In this document: piece by piece, positions 1 to 9,644 of the stretch
Numbering within the stretch: position 1 is the first letter of the stretch
Layout: every line of letters begins with the position of its first letter
Assembly (NCBI GenBank): GCA_963840925.1
Contig: CAWJAY010000052.1
Coordinates: forward strand, 14,919 to 78,918
Direction: 5' to 3'
DNA from: DATAOG01 sp963840925
GTDB taxonomy: Bacteria; Pseudomonadota; Alphaproteobacteria; Geminicoccales; Geminicoccaceae
DNA: 64,000 bases
Translations under genes and position numbers: made by a program
The notes under the pieces: model-generated
Told to the model about the DNA's origin: nothing
Database searches by the model: none
The model's input: only the letters and a program-made list of their open reading frames with translations

Positions 1-2
1 CC

Positions 3-185
3 GGCACCGACGCGGGGTTCCGGGACCTGCAGCCGTGGGTGGACGTCAACTACGCCCGGTCGTTCCTCTTTGAGGGCACCCTCACCACCGAGCAGTGGGC
101 CAACGTCGCGGTAACCACCGCTACCTGGCTCGTCCTGCCGGCCCTGGTCGGCCTCAGGATTGTCATGAGGTCGGAGGTGAAATAG
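3..185 (+). CDS. ABC-2-type transporter permease, C-terminal end (partial)
   Basis: This frame is open from the window edge and ends at TAG after about 60 residues. It has a hydrophobic final helix (TATWLVLPALVGLRIVMR) after an extracytoplasmic-looking stretch (WVDVNYARSFLFEG). That arrangement resembles the last loop and last membrane segment of ABC-2 exporter permeases from actinobacteria. The 5' part lies outside the window, so substrate and partner ATPase are unknown. A perfect 10-bp inverted repeat lies 16 bp after the stop. The family call rests on a short segment and is moderate. Confidence 0.45.
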   Translation, partial: GTDAGFRDLQPWVDVNYARSFLFEGTLTTEQWANVAVTTATWLVLPALVGLRIVMRSEVK

Positions 186-200
186 CCGCGCATCCAGGTC

Positions 201-235
201 AGAGGTCCTGTCGCCCGCCGAGCGGCAGGACCTCT
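201..235 (+). terminator. hairpin after the ABC-2 permease
   Basis: AGAGGTCCTG and CAGGACCTCT form a perfect 10-bp stem around a 15-base loop, 16 bp after the permease stop. There is no T-tract, as is common for terminators of high-GC Gram-positive bacteria. Confidence 0.5.
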
Positions 236-775
236 GGCACGTGGACTGGGTCACGCAGGAGGGGCCACCGCGCCGCGTCGTAGCTCGGTGTCGGGTGTGC
301 GCCTTGCGCCGATCCCCGGCCCGCGGGTCGTCGTCGAGCTGGCCGAACGGGTGACCGGTCTGCTCGGGACGGCCGAGGAACTCTCCTGACCGACGCCGCC
401 GGCCTGCTCGACCGGATCGTGCGCGACGTGGACGCTGACCCTGCCGAGGCGGTCCGGGACTGGCTCCACATCGGCACCCGCCGGCCGACAGTTCCCCCGG
501 ACATCTGCGTCGGACGGATGTCGTCCTGAGTCGATCCGGCCACACGTCGCGGCGAGATCGTCTGGGGCCCTCGGGGATCGGGCTCCGCGCCCCAGAACGC
601 GGGACCTGCCCAGCGCGCCGCCAACCGAGGGACCAACCGTCATCATCGAAGCGGCCATGAACGGCTTGCTGTCGCGAGCGTTATCCACCTGCGGCGTCGT
701 TCGATCGGCGAGTCGCTGCTCGCCGTCCCGTCGGACGTGTCCTTTGGCTGCACAAGTCGTAGTTCTGGCTGCGCC
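236..775. other. gene-poor stretch with a frame-broken coding remnant
   Basis: I see no intact gene here. On the + strand, about 324-389 reads RVVVELAERVTGLLGTAEEL and then meets a stop. The next frame continues from 389 to 529 as TDAAGLLDRIVRDVDADP and ends in CVGRMSS. Together they look like the end of one soluble protein broken by a single-base shift. I do not recognise the family. The rest (530-775) has no support in any frame. Confidence 0.3.
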
Positions 776-1096
776 TTACCCTTCAGGAGCGCCATCAGAG
801 TCGCTGCTGTCTCCTCGTCTCCTCCTTGCCGTTATTGGCTGGGCAACGCGGAGCGCGTCATACAACGCGAAGCGGGAGAGGTCGGTGACGGTTTCGATGG
901 CAACGTTGTACGAGCGTGCACTCGCAACGGCTCCGAGGTACGACGCGTACGACACCCCAGCTGGCGCAAGTGAGACCAGGCACCAGGCGCCGTCATCGGA
1001 CAGTAGGACGGCGGAGATGGCGGTAGCTACCGAGCTGACCAAGCACATGGCTTTGGCCAGGTCCATCGCTTTCTCGCCTGTCTCGAACGTAGGCAT
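776..1096 (-). CDS. small hypothetical membrane protein
   Basis: A 106-residue product with two likely membrane segments, about residues 12-30 and 36-56, followed by a charged tail ending RRRRGDSSDSDGAPEG. No enzyme motif is visible and I do not recognise the family. The start is an ATG directly downstream of an IS630-type transposase remnant on the same strand. The N-terminus may therefore be an accident of the insertion, and the gene could be the tail of a longer protein. Confidence 0.35.
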   Translation of the reverse strand: MPTFETGEKAMDLAKAMCLVSSVATAISAVLLSDDGAWCLVSLAPAGVSYASYLGAVASARSYNVAIETVTDLSRFALYDALRVAQPITARRRRGDSSDSDGAPEG

Positions 1097-1111
1097 AGTG
1101 CTCAGGCCAAG

Positions 1112-1330
1112 ATGCGGCTTGAGCCCGAACGCCCGCCACAATCCCCAGCCTGACCGTGGACCGCGACAGCGCGGCCTCGGCGGCCATCGACGCCCGTGAC
1201 CAGTGGGTCGCGTCCTTGGGCGTCCGCTGGGCGTCGCCACCAGGACCTGCTCGATCTGCTCGTCGCTGATGCTGCGCGGCCCGCCGGGGCGAGGCTCGTC
1301 GAGCAGCCGGGTCGTCTTCGAGGTGGAGCA
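1112..1330 (-). pseudogene. IS630-family transposase N-terminal remnant
   Basis: Three reading frames on the minus strand share pieces of the IS630 helix-turn-helix region: LLDEPRPGGPRSISDEQIEQV, then TPKDATHWSRASMAAEA and finally LWRAFGLKPH. These are in the order expected for the family, with at least two frameshifts. The catalytic DDE domain that should follow GLKPH is absent. The sequence runs straight into the small membrane protein instead. This is an old, inactive fragment. Confidence 0.6.
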
Positions 1331-1586
1331 CACCCCCGGGTCGCCGCTGCCCTGGCGAGTGCGGGCACCAGGTCTTCGCCTCGTCGACACGCACTCCGTG
1401 GAACTCGTGCTCGACTGACCGCGCGTGCCGGCAGGGGCGAAGCCGTCCACCAGTGAGGAACCGCACCGGTCCGAGCGGCGTGGCATGGTTCGCGGGCATC
1501 AAATGGCGTCCACCTGGCCCGCTGGTGGGGTGAAAGGGGAACGCGGTGAGGGCAGAGTCGCAGGTAGAGGCCACAGTCGTAACAAT

Positions 1587-1639
1587 CCTGCGGCCTTTTA
1601 ATCCGCGGGTTGTGGGTTCGAGCCCCAAGGGGCCCACCA
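1587..1639 (+). other. tRNA-Lys(UUU) 3' half, att-like remnant
   Basis: Bases 1590-1606 form an anticodon arm (stem GCGGC/TCCGC with one mismatch, loop CTTTTAA, anticodon TTT at 1597-1599). A T-arm with loop TTCGAGC follows, then acceptor strand GGGGCCC, A73 and CCA at 1637-1639. The matching 5' half (GGGCCCC plus a D-arm) is missing. Only a degenerate D-arm-like piece (GGTAGAG) appears 20 bases too far upstream. Integrating elements leave exactly this kind of duplicated tRNA 3' half. A decayed tRNA gene is the alternative. Confidence 0.55.
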
Positions 1640-2345
1640 CCTGCGAAAACGCTGCCAGCGGGTGCCGCACAACGGTCGTACAAGTCCTCGGCTGTCTACG
1701 ACGAGATCAACGGACGGGGTGTGTGGCATGGGCCGGGGTGACCCCCACGTCGCCGGCCGCCGGTCGACGGGCGGACCGGGCGCGGGTGTTCGCGCTGGCG
1801 CTCGAGCACCCGGACTGGGGTTCGCGCTGCGGCTCCAGCCGGTCGGGGTTCCCCTGCCGGGTGGGCGAGGGCTGGACCAGGATGCCGGAGAGGAAGGCGA
1901 GCGCCACCCGGCGGCGCTCGGCTTCTTCCCGCCCGGCGGGCCGCCCGGGCAAGGGAAATTGCGCCGGGGTGGTTCGGTTAGGCCGTCAGCGGATCAAGGC
2001 GGCGCCTTTCAGCGGCGCACTCACGTTACTCAGCCCCTCACTAGTCAACCCATAGGATCAGCCCAGCGACGACCAGGGCGATGGCGTGATCGAGCGCGAC
2101 CTGGCTGCCCCACCCCTGGAGCGGAGCCGCTTCGCGAGGTCGACTTGCGGCTCCAGGCGGGTGGTACGGAGGCACCATGTCGACCTTTCGACCGATTCGC
2201 AGTTCATACGCGCGCCGGCGTCCTCGCAATAGCTTCTAGGTGCTGGCACGCGGCGCCTGGCGACGACACGATCCACGCAGCCCACCCGTGAAAGTGGAGT
2301 CCGGGAGCCCAGCCGAGGTCGTTGCCGGATCGTGACCCAAACGCC
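1640..2345. other. no supportable gene
   Basis: Open frames here have composition typical of random high-GC reading. One + frame near 1783-1830 contains VFALALEHPDWGSR, which resembles the region before the DDE core of IS3/IS481 integrases, but nothing around it supports a gene. I see no promoter, repeat or RNA that I can defend. Confidence 0.3.
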
Positions 2346-2351
2346 TTGAAC

Positions 2352-2402
2352 GAAACGTTCCAGTCGTGGCTTCCTTTGAAAAGACTGTTGTCAGCGCTCC
2401 CA
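2352..2402 (+). promoter_or_regulatory. two candidate LacI-family operators before the sugar operon
   Basis: GAAACGTTCC at 2352-2361 resembles the centre of LacI/GalR operators. AGCGCTCCCA at 2393-2402 equals one half of the CebR-type palindrome TGGGAGCGCTCCCA, with the other half degenerate. Both lie within 75 bp of the binding-protein start, where an operator is expected for an actinobacterial sugar operon. No regulator gene is in the window. Confidence 0.35.
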
Positions 2403-2425
2403 GGACGCTCTGAAGGGACCCGACC

Positions 2426-3711
2426 GTGCAGAGAGCCCGCTTCCTTGCCGTCGGCATCGCCGCGGCGCTCGCCTTCGCCGCGTGCGGCGACGACAGCACC
2501 GGCGACGAGCCGGCGGCCGACGAGTCCGCCGCCGCGCCCGAACCGGCCGACATCCGGGTCTGGCTCAACGGCACGGACACCCCGCAGGAGATGCGGGACT
2601 GGCTGAAGACGGAGTTCGAGACGGCGAACCCCGGTTCCACCCTGACCATCGAGGAGCAGGAGTGGGAGGGCCTGGTCGAGCGCCTGACCACATCGCTAGG
2701 CAGCGAGGAGGAGACGCCGGACGTCGTCGAGGTCGGCAACACGCAGGCGCCGACATTCACCACGGCCGGTGCCTTCTCCGACCTCACTGACCTGCTGCCT
2801 GAGCTCGGTGGCGACGACCTGCTACAAGGCTTTGTCGACGCCGGCTCCGTCGACGGCCAGACCTATGCGGTGCCCTACTACGCGGGGAGCAAGTTCGTCT
2901 TCTACCGGACGGACCTGTTCGAGAAGGCCGGCCTCGAGGTCCCGACCACGATGAACGAGTTCGTCGATGCCGGCATTGCCCTAAAAACCGACAACGCCAA
3001 CATCCCGAACTTCTCCGGCTTCTGGTTCCCCGGCCAGGACTGGCGCAACGGTGTTGCGTTCGTCTGGGATGCGGGCGGCGATCTCGCTGTGCAGGACGGC
3101 GACGAGTGGACCGGCGCGCTGTCCAACGCGGAGTCCGTCGAGGGCCTGACGACGGCACAACGGCTGTTCACGGAGGCTTCGGGTGCCGCCAAGGACGGGA
3201 ACGAGGCCGACCCGCAGGTTCCGTTCTGCGCCGGTGAGATCGGGATGCTGTCCGCGCCGGGCTGGGTCCGCGGGAGCATTGACAACGCCGACATCGGCTG
3301 CCCCGAGATGATGGCCAACGTGGGCGTCTTCGCGCTGCCCGGCAGCGACGGCGACGCAGCCCCGGTGCTGCTCGGCGGATCGAACATCGCCGTGTCCGCC
3401 AAGTCGCAGAACCAGGAGCTGGCTGCCGAGGCGTCAAGCTCATGCTCTCCGACGAGTACCAGAGCATGTTCGCCGCAGCCGGTCTGACCCCGGCGAAGAC
3501 CTCCCTCGCCTCGAAGCTGGGCACCGACGAGTTCGCCCAGGCGGCCATCACGGCCGCGTCCAACGCCAAGCTCACCCCGGCGGCCGCCAACTGGGCCGCA
3601 GTCGAGGGCAGCCGGGTGCTTGAGGATCTGTTTGTCGGCATCGCGAACGGCGGCGACGTCCAGCAGCTCGCCGAGGACGCCGACGCGAAGATCACCGAAC
3701 AGCTCAATTGA
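2426..3711 (+). pseudogene. sugar ABC transporter lipoprotein binding protein (one frameshift)
   Basis: A family 1 extracellular sugar-binding protein. The GTG start gives a lipoprotein signal (RARFLAVGIAAALAFAACGDD) with the lipid-modified Cys after FAA, so the protein would be anchored outside the membrane. The body has the usual SBP pattern (PDVVEVGNTQAP, AVPYYAGSKFVFYRTDLFEKAG). Near 3436 one base is missing: the frame leaves at QELAAEA and resumes as VKLMLSDEYQSMF, ending at 3711. Two MalF/MalG-type permeases and a NagZ-like hexosaminidase follow, so the ligand is probably chitobiose or a similar amino-sugar oligosaccharide. Sequencing error and true decay cannot be told apart. Confidence 0.75.
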
Positions 3712-3738
3712 TCATCGCGTCCTACCGGGAGGTCCGCC

Positions 3739-4689
3739 ATGGCCGCGACGACCTCACCGGTGACCCTGCCACCGGACGCGGCTCGAGGGACTCGCAGGCG
3801 GCGCGGTTCCCGGTTGCCGTACGCGCTGCTCATCCCGTCGGTCCTGATCTTGCTGTTGGCGGCGGGCTACCCGCTAGGCCGTCAGCTGGTGATGTCCCTG
3901 CAGGAGTACGGGTTGGCCCAGCAGTTCGGCCAGCCCGCAGAGTGGGTCGGCCTCGACAACTACGTCGAGCTGGTGACCGACCCCTACCTATGGGCGGTGG
4001 TGGCCAGATCCATCCTGTTCTGCCTCGTGAACGCCGCCCTGACCATGCTGGTCGGGGTAGCCATCGCGATGCTGATGACGCAACTGTCGGGCACCATCCG
4101 GCTGATCCTGCAGCTAGGTCTACTCCTTGCCTGGGCGATGCCCATTCTCGCCTCGCTGACCGTCTGGCAGTGGCTGTTCGACACCCAATACGGAGTCATC
4201 AACTGGCTGCTGTCCAACGTGCTCGGGCTCGATCAGTTTGACGGCCGGTCCTGGCTGATCAATCCGCTGTCGTTCTACTTCGTCGCGACAGTTGTGATCG
4301 TGTGGATGAGCGTGCCGTTCGTCGTGTTCAGCGTGTACGCAGGCCTCATCCAGGTTCCCACCGACGTCCTGGAGGCCGCCCAGATCGACGGCGCAACCGG
4401 TTGGCAGCGGTTCCGCGCCATCACCGTCCCGATGATCAAGCCGGTGCTGATGATCGTTGGCCTGTTGCAGATTATCTGGGACCTGCGGGTGTTCACCCAG
4501 ATCTTCGTGCTCCAGGACGCCGGCGGGGTGGCCCGTGACACCAACCTCATCGGGACCTACATCTACCGGCTGGGGATCGGAGAGGGGCAGTTCGGGCTGG
4601 CGGCCGCGGCGGCCTGGTTCATCCTTGCGTTGACGGTCGCGGTGAGCTTCTTCTACGTCCGGGTCCTGCTCCGCGAGGAACAGCCGTGA
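3739..4689 (+). CDS. sugar ABC transporter permease, MalF type
   Basis: A 316-residue inner-membrane permease with six predicted helices, beginning with LPYALLIPSVLILLLAAGYPL. The ATPase-docking EAA loop is visible as LEAAQIDGATGWQRFRAITVP. It pairs with the next gene, which starts inside its last codons (ATGA-like overlap at 4686-4689). No ATPase gene is in the cluster, as in DasABC/NgcEFG systems that share a common MsiK-type ATPase. The gene is intact, unlike its neighbours. Confidence 0.85.
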   Translation: MAATTSPVTLPPDAARGTRRRRGSRLPYALLIPSVLILLLAAGYPLGRQLVMSLQEYGLAQQFGQPAEWVGLDNYVELVTDPYLWAVVARSILFCLVNAALTMLVGVAIAMLMTQLSGTIRLILQLGLLLAWAMPILASLTVWQWLFDTQYGVINWLLSNVLGLDQFDGRSWLINPLSFYFVATVVIVWMSVPFVVFSVYAGLIQVPTDVLEAAQIDGATGWQRFRAITVPMIKPVLMIVGLLQIIWDLRVFTQIFVLQDAGGVARDTNLIGTYIYRLGIGEGQFGLAAAAAWFILALTVAVSFFYVRVLLREEQP

Positions 4690-5596
4690 CCGGCGCGACG
4701 GAAACCGACGTGGCCCGGCGACCGACGTCGGCTCGCACCGCGGAGAAGCGCGCCCGTCGGATGCGACCCCGGGCGCGGCGACGCGCCTACGGTGCACTTG
4801 CCGTGGCCGTCGCGGTGCTCTGGGCCTTCCCTGTCTACTGGATGGTCGACAGCGCGTTCCTTCCGGGGAACCGGATCCGGAGCACGGAGCCGACGTTCGT
4901 CCCGGTGCCCGGAACACTGGACAACTTCCGGCGGGTCTTCGACAACGGTGGGTTCATCTCCGCGCTGCGGATCAGTCTGACGGTCACCCTGTTGACAGTT
5001 GCCGTCACTCTGGTCGTGGCATTCCTCGCCGCGCTCGCCGTCTCGCGGTTCCGCTTCCGCAGCCGCAAGGCGTTCATCGTGACGATCCTGCTCGTCCAAA
5101 TGATCCCGGCAGAGGGGTTGTTCATCTCCCAGTTCAAGATGCTCGACGGCTGGAACCTGCTCAACAGCGTGATCGGCCTCGGCCTGCTCTACGTGGCCGC
5201 TGTCGTCCCGTTCACGATCTGGCTGCTCCGCGGGTTCGTCGACGGCGTGCCGATCGAGCTGGAGGAGGCCGCGATGGTCGACGGTGCAGCCGCACCCAGG
5301 CGTTCGTGCGGGTGACCTTCCCGCTGCTCGCGCCGGGGCTCGTCGCCAGCGGGATCTTCGCCTTCATGCTGGCCTGGAACGAGTTCACCCTCGCCCTGAT
5401 CGTGATGACCCGACCGGAGAACCAGACCCTGCCGGTCTGGCTGAAGACGTTCACCGAGGCCAACCGCGCCACCGACTGGGGCGGCATCATGGCTGGCTCG
5501 ACCCTGCTCGCCATCCCGGTCGTGATCTTCTTCCTGCTCGTCCACCACCGGATGGCGGCGGGGCTCGTCTCGGCGCGGTCAAGGGCTGAGACATGA
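4686..5596 (+). pseudogene. sugar ABC transporter permease, MalG type (one frameshift)
   Basis: The second permease of the importer. The first frame (GTG at 4686) carries four to five helices and the start of the EAA loop (LEEAAMVDGA). The frame then breaks near 5290, where one missing base would restore SRTQAFVRVTFPLLAPGLVASG in the downstream frame, which ends at 5596. The N-terminus is rich in Arg (EKRARRMRPRARRR), typical of actinobacterial homologues. Stop and next start overlap as ATGA at 5593, so the run was translationally coupled. Confidence 0.7.
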
Positions 5597-6499
5597 CTCG
5601 TCCCCACGAACCCGCTCACCTGCGGGGACTCGCGTTGGCAACGCTGTTTCCCGGGTTCGCCGGCGTCGCGCAGCCGCCCGCGTGGCTGCGCGCCCTTATT
5701 GCCGAGGGCCTCGGCGGGGTGGTTCTCTTCAGCCGGAACGTCGACCGTCGGCGTGGCGACCGCGGCGTGGCGACGCTCACGGCCCGACTGCGTGCTGATC
5801 GCGCGGACCTGCTCGTGGCCGTCGACGAGGAAGGCGGCGACGTCACCCGACTGGATGCGACTGCTGGATCGGTCCTGCCCGGAAACGCCGCGCTTGGCGC
5901 CGTCGACGATCCGGAGTTGACCCGTGAGGTGGCCACATCGCTTGGCGCCCGGCTGCGCGGATGCGGGTCGACGTGAACCTCGCGCCGGTGGCCGATCTCG
6001 ACGTCGATCCGCAGAACCCCATCGTCGGCGTGCGGGCATTCGGCTCGGATCCACGCCTCGTCGCCCGGCACGTGCGGGCGTTCGTCGAGGGCCAGCAGTC
6101 TTGGCGGGTCGCGGCGACGGCCAAGCACTTCCCGGGACATGGCGCAACCGCCGAGGACAGTCATCTCACCGTGCCGACCGTCCACGCCTCCGCCAGCGTG
6201 CTCGTCGAGCGCGAGCTCGAGCCGTTCCGGGCGGCGATCGCAGCCGATGTCCAGATCGTGATGACGGCCCACATCACCTCCCCGCGTTCGACCCCCACCG
6301 GCCGGCGACACTGTCGCGGAACGTGGTGACCGGCCTGCTTCGGGACCGGCTCGGTTTCGACGGCGTCGTCATGACCGATGGGTCGGACATGCGGGCGATC
6401 AGCGGAACCGTCGGCCAAGCCGAAGGCGCCGTGCAGGCCCTCGCCGCCGGTGTCGATGCGCTGTGTGTCGGCGGTGAAAGCGCCACCCCGACGACAGTG
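5593..6499 (+). pseudogene. beta-N-acetylhexosaminidase, GH3/NagZ-like (frameshifted, 3' truncated)
   Basis: Would remove terminal N-acetylglucosamine residues from imported chitobiose or muropeptide-like sugars. Pieces in three frames appear in family order: VDEEGGDVTRLD, then VNLAPVADLDVDPQNP, then the catalytic loop KHFPGHGATAEDSH (Asp/His dyad), and after a second shift FDGVVMTDGSDMRA with the nucleophile Asp. Breaks lie near 5950 and 6290. The reading stops at VEAIVGALV, where an IS5-type transposase fragment on the other strand begins. With two shifts and a lost C-terminus the gene is dead in this assembly. Confidence 0.75.
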
Positions 6500-6748
6500 G
6501 AGGCGATAGTCGGTGCGCTCGTCACTCAGGTTGTTCTGGGTCTGCAGGATCAGGACCTTGAACATCAGGACGCGGTCGAATGGCGGCCGTCCGCCCTTCG
6601 CCCGGTCGGCCCGTGATACCGCGCGCTCGAGCTCCGGACGGAACTGCTCGAAGTCGACCACGGCAGCCAGCCGCTCGAGGTCGTCGCCCTTCTTCGACAG
6701 CCCCGCCAACCGCTCCTCGAGATCGAAAAAGCCGCCCGGACGCCCCAT
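6500..6748 (-). pseudogene. IS5-family transposase N-terminal fragment
   Basis: An ATG at 6748 opens about 83 residues (GFFDLEERLAGLSKKGD, GGRPPFDRVLMFKVLILQ, LSDERTDYRL) that match the start of a common IS5-family transposase subgroup. After DERTDYRL the frame enters the nagZ remnant, so the catalytic domain is missing. The fragment marks the junction between the actinobacterial-looking segment and the alphaproteobacterial DNA. It differs in sequence from the intact IS5 element at 11.5 kb. Confidence 0.7.
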
Positions 6749-6769
6749 TATGATCCTCCCCAGCTACGC

Positions 6770-7743
6770 GCCACAGTAGATCAGATCGCGCCCCTCTCGC
6801 CCAGGCTTTTGGAGGTCTCCAGCGGGGTGAACGGGATGGCGACGATCACGTAGTCGGCCTCTACGACCTGGTCGGGCGTGAAGAATCAGCCGAAAACCGG
6901 CACCGTTGGGCTCGACCCGTTGCAGCACCCGGTGCAGCTCGATCTGCCCCGTCAACGCTTCGCCGAGAGCCTCGATGAAGTACGAAGATCAACTGCAGAG
7001 CGGACGAACTCTTCGGGTTGGACGCCATATTCGGTGCGGATGGTATTCTCGAGCAGTGTCTGGACGAAGGGTTCGCCAATCTTGCCGGCGTGGAGGTTGA
7101 GGTATTGTTTGACCGACAGTTGATCCAGCTTCGGCGCCACCGCATCGAAGTCCTCGTCCAGACGATCAGCATCCTCGGTAATCTGCGCGGCGAGTGGACG
7201 CAAGGCGTCTGCGACCTCCTCCTCCTTCAGTCGTCGACCATCGAAGTAATATGCACTCGCCGGGTAAGGCAAGCTCTGGGCGTCTTGCTCTCGGTTGAAC
7301 AGCTGAAGCTTGAATTCATCCACTAGGGACAGCATGTCGTGGTGATCACTGTTGATCAGAGTTCCGCCCAACTCGGTGATCAGTCCGTCGCCGACCGCGC
7401 CTGCCACCGAGAACATGCGGCCGCCCAAACGACGCCTGGCTTCGAAGACGGTCGCCTCGACCCCAGCCTTCTTCAGCTGGTAGGCCGCATTGAGGCCAGC
7501 CATGCCGGCGCCGACCACGATCACCCTCGGCAGTCCGCTGCCGCGCGCCGAGACAAGCCGGGGGAACGCGCTCGCCACCGCACCGGCACCGCCTGCCGCG
7601 AGCGCGGCGCCGATCAGGCGCCGGCGGGTCCACCTCACCTGCTCCTTCGTCAACGGCGCCGGCGCCCCTTTGCCGGCAAGGTTGCGCCGGCGAGCCTCCT
7701 GCAACAAACGGATCAGGCCATCAAAGGCTGCTGTGTGACCCAT
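6770..7743 (-). pseudogene. FAD-dependent amine oxidase, truncated and frameshifted
   Basis: A flavin amine oxidase (monoamine/polyamine type). The ATG at 7743 has a strong ribosome site (GAGGGGGG). A Tat-like signal (TRRRLIGAALAAGGAGAVASA) precedes the Rossmann FAD motif VIVVGAGMAGLNAAY and RRLGGRMFS. The frame breaks near 6995 at DLRTSSRLSAKR. Another frame continues as YFIEALGEALTGQIELHRVLQ and then a third as ADYVIVAIPFTPLE, ending near 6780. The substrate-binding middle and the C-terminal FAD half are gone, so it cannot be functional. Confidence 0.75.
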
Positions 7744-8139
7744 CTGTCCCCCCTCGCTCGCGCCGGCTGCCAGACCGTGGCGCGGCTCCTCTCGCCGAAG
7801 AAGGCGCTCTCTGGCGATCACTCTCGTTGGCAAGGACGTCCTGCGATAGTCCCCGAACAGGGAACAACTTGGCCGATTTTGTGGCCCGGCCGCGAACCCG
7901 CTTGCGAACTTGCCAAAGACGCTGCGTTACTAGCTGCTGACCCAAAAAAATGCCTGGGAGCGGGGACCGGCAATGTCCTCAAACCGGGACGGCGGGCGCG
8001 CTTTGGCCATTGATCTGGAACTTGGTCGAGCCGAGCGTCGAAACGGCAGCTACCGTTTGGAGAACGTCGACCGGACGCTCTCGCAGGCTAGCCATAGACT
8101 ACCGGCAAGTCGGTCGCCGGCGGCGGGGGGGAGGATCGG
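7744..8139. other. intergenic region between divergent genes
   Basis: About 400 bp separate the amine oxidase remnant (leftward) and the MFS gene (rightward). I see no open frame with protein-like composition, no clear hairpin and no recognisable RNA. It presumably holds both promoters. Confidence 0.4.
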
Positions 8140-9366
8140 ATGCGCTATCACGCTCGGCTCGACCGGCTGAACTTCTTCCTGGCCGACGTCCGCGGCGGGC
8201 TCGGTCCCTACGTCGGGATCTACTTGCTGACCCAGGCGCAGTGGGACCAGGCGACGCTCGGTGCGGTGCTGACCGTGAGCGGGCTGATCGGCATCGCGCT
8301 GCATGCCCCGGTTGGCGCATTGATCGACGCCACCCGCTTCAAGCGCGGCCTGCTCGTCACCGGCGTCGCGGCGCTGACCGCCAGCGGGCTCGCGATCGCC
8401 TGGGCTCCGACCTTGCCGGTCGTGCTCGCGGCCGACATCGTCATGGCCGTGCTGGGCGCGGTGTTTGCGCCGACCGTGGCCGCGATCACGCTCGGCCTGG
8501 TCGGCCGAACCGGCCTGGCCGCGCGCCTCGGCCGCAACGCCGCCTGCGATCGCGCGGGGAACATCTTCATCGGCGCCCTCGCCGGTCTGGTCGGCTGGGC
8601 GTTCGGGCAGCGCGCCGTGTTTCACCTCGTGCCGCTCTTTGCGGCCCTCACGGTGCTCACCGTGCTGGCGATCCCGGCTGGCGCCATCGATCACGAGCGG
8701 GCGCGCGGTCTTGATGAGGACGGTCCCGGCTCCGGCGGGCGACCCGCCGGATGGCGCGTGCTGCTCGAGCGCCGGCCGCTTCTGGTGCTCGCGGTCGGCG
8801 TCGCTCTGTTTCATTTCGCCAATGCGCCGATGCTGCCGCTGGTGACCCAGAAGCTGGCGCTTGCCCATCCAGGCGCGGAGACCGCGCTGGTGGCAGCCTG
8901 CGTGGTCACGGCGCAACTCGTCTCGGTACCCACGGCGCTCTTGGTCGGCGCGCGGGCCGACAGCTGGGGACGCAAGCCCATCCTGTTGGCGGGCTTCGCG
9001 GCCCTGCCGATCCGCGGCGTTCTCTATAGCCTTTCGGACCACCCTGCGTTTTTGATTGCGGTGCAGGCCTTGGACGGGATCTCGCTCGGCATTCTCGACG
9101 CGCTGATCGCGTTGGTGCTGGCTGACATCATGCGCGGGACCGGCCGCTACAATGCGGCGCGCGGCGTCGTCGGAACCGTTCAAGGGATCGGCGGCTCGCT
9201 GAGCAATGCGGCCGCGGGTCTGATCGTCGTCACGGCCGGCTACGGTCAGGCCTTCCTGACGCTCGCAGCGGTCGGTCTGGCCGCGTTGCTCGTGATCGTG
9301 CTCGCCATGCCAGAAACGCGTGCCAAACTCCCCGATGAGAAGGACCCCCGGTCAGCGCCAGGGTAG
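8140..9366 (+). CDS. MFS transporter
   Basis: A 408-residue major facilitator superfamily permease with about twelve hydrophobic segments in two halves. A charged central loop (HERARGLDEDGPGSGGRPAG) lies near residues 186-205. The conserved loop 2/3 and 8/9 motifs are recognisable as GALIDATRFKRG and VGARADSWGRKP. The two halves and the GRK-type loop suggest a drug/metabolite-proton antiporter, but the substrate cannot be deduced. It is the only intact protein-coding gene between 6.5 and 11.6 kb, and its neighbours are broken genes on the other strand. Confidence 0.85.
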   Translation: MRYHARLDRLNFFLADVRGGLGPYVGIYLLTQAQWDQATLGAVLTVSGLIGIALHAPVGALIDATRFKRGLLVTGVAALTASGLAIAWAPTLPVVLAADIVMAVLGAVFAPTVAAITLGLVGRTGLAARLGRNAACDRAGNIFIGALAGLVGWAFGQRAVFHLVPLFAALTVLTVLAIPAGAIDHERARGLDEDGPGSGGRPAGWRVLLERRPLLVLAVGVALFHFANAPMLPLVTQKLALAHPGAETALVAACVVTAQLVSVPTALLVGARADSWGRKPILLAGFAALPIRGVLYSLSDHPAFLIAVQALDGISLGILDALIALVLADIMRGTGRYNAARGVVGTVQGIGGSLSNAAAGLIVVTAGYGQAFLTLAAVGLAALLVIVLAMPETRAKLPDEKDPRSAPG

Positions 9367-9377
9367 CCCTTGGTTCG

Positions 9378-9644
9378 TCAGCCTTGCCCCCTGACCCTGC
9401 CCGTCGGTCCGGCGGAATCGCGGAGCGGCGCCGGGTACCCGGCCGCCCATGGTGCCACCCGCTCAACCTGCGCGGCGAGCGCGATGATCACCGCCTCGCC
9501 GTACGGCTGACCGACCAGCTGGACCCCGATCGGCAGGCCGTCGTCCGTCCAGCCCAAGGGCAGCGAGATCGCCGGCTGCCCCGAGATGTTGAACGGATAG
9601 GTGAACGGAATTCTGTCAGCGATACCGATCGGCCTCCGGAACAT
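9378..9644 (-). pseudogene. amidase (GatA family) C-terminal tail
   Basis: The last about 75 residues of an amidase-signature enzyme: PFTYPFNISGQPAISLPLG followed by LPIGVQLVGQPYGEAVII and ALAAQVERVAPWA. These are the hallmark C-terminal strands of GatA-like amidases. The Ser-Ser-Lys catalytic core is absent. The fragment is spliced out of frame onto the end of the dhaM/EI remnant at about 9640, so a deletion fused the two genes. Confidence 0.7.

Noticed and set aside
1546..2055. A possible integrase (HPDWG motif) after the tRNA-like scar
   Set aside because: Only one short match to IS3/IS481-type proteins is seen and no catalytic residues follow.
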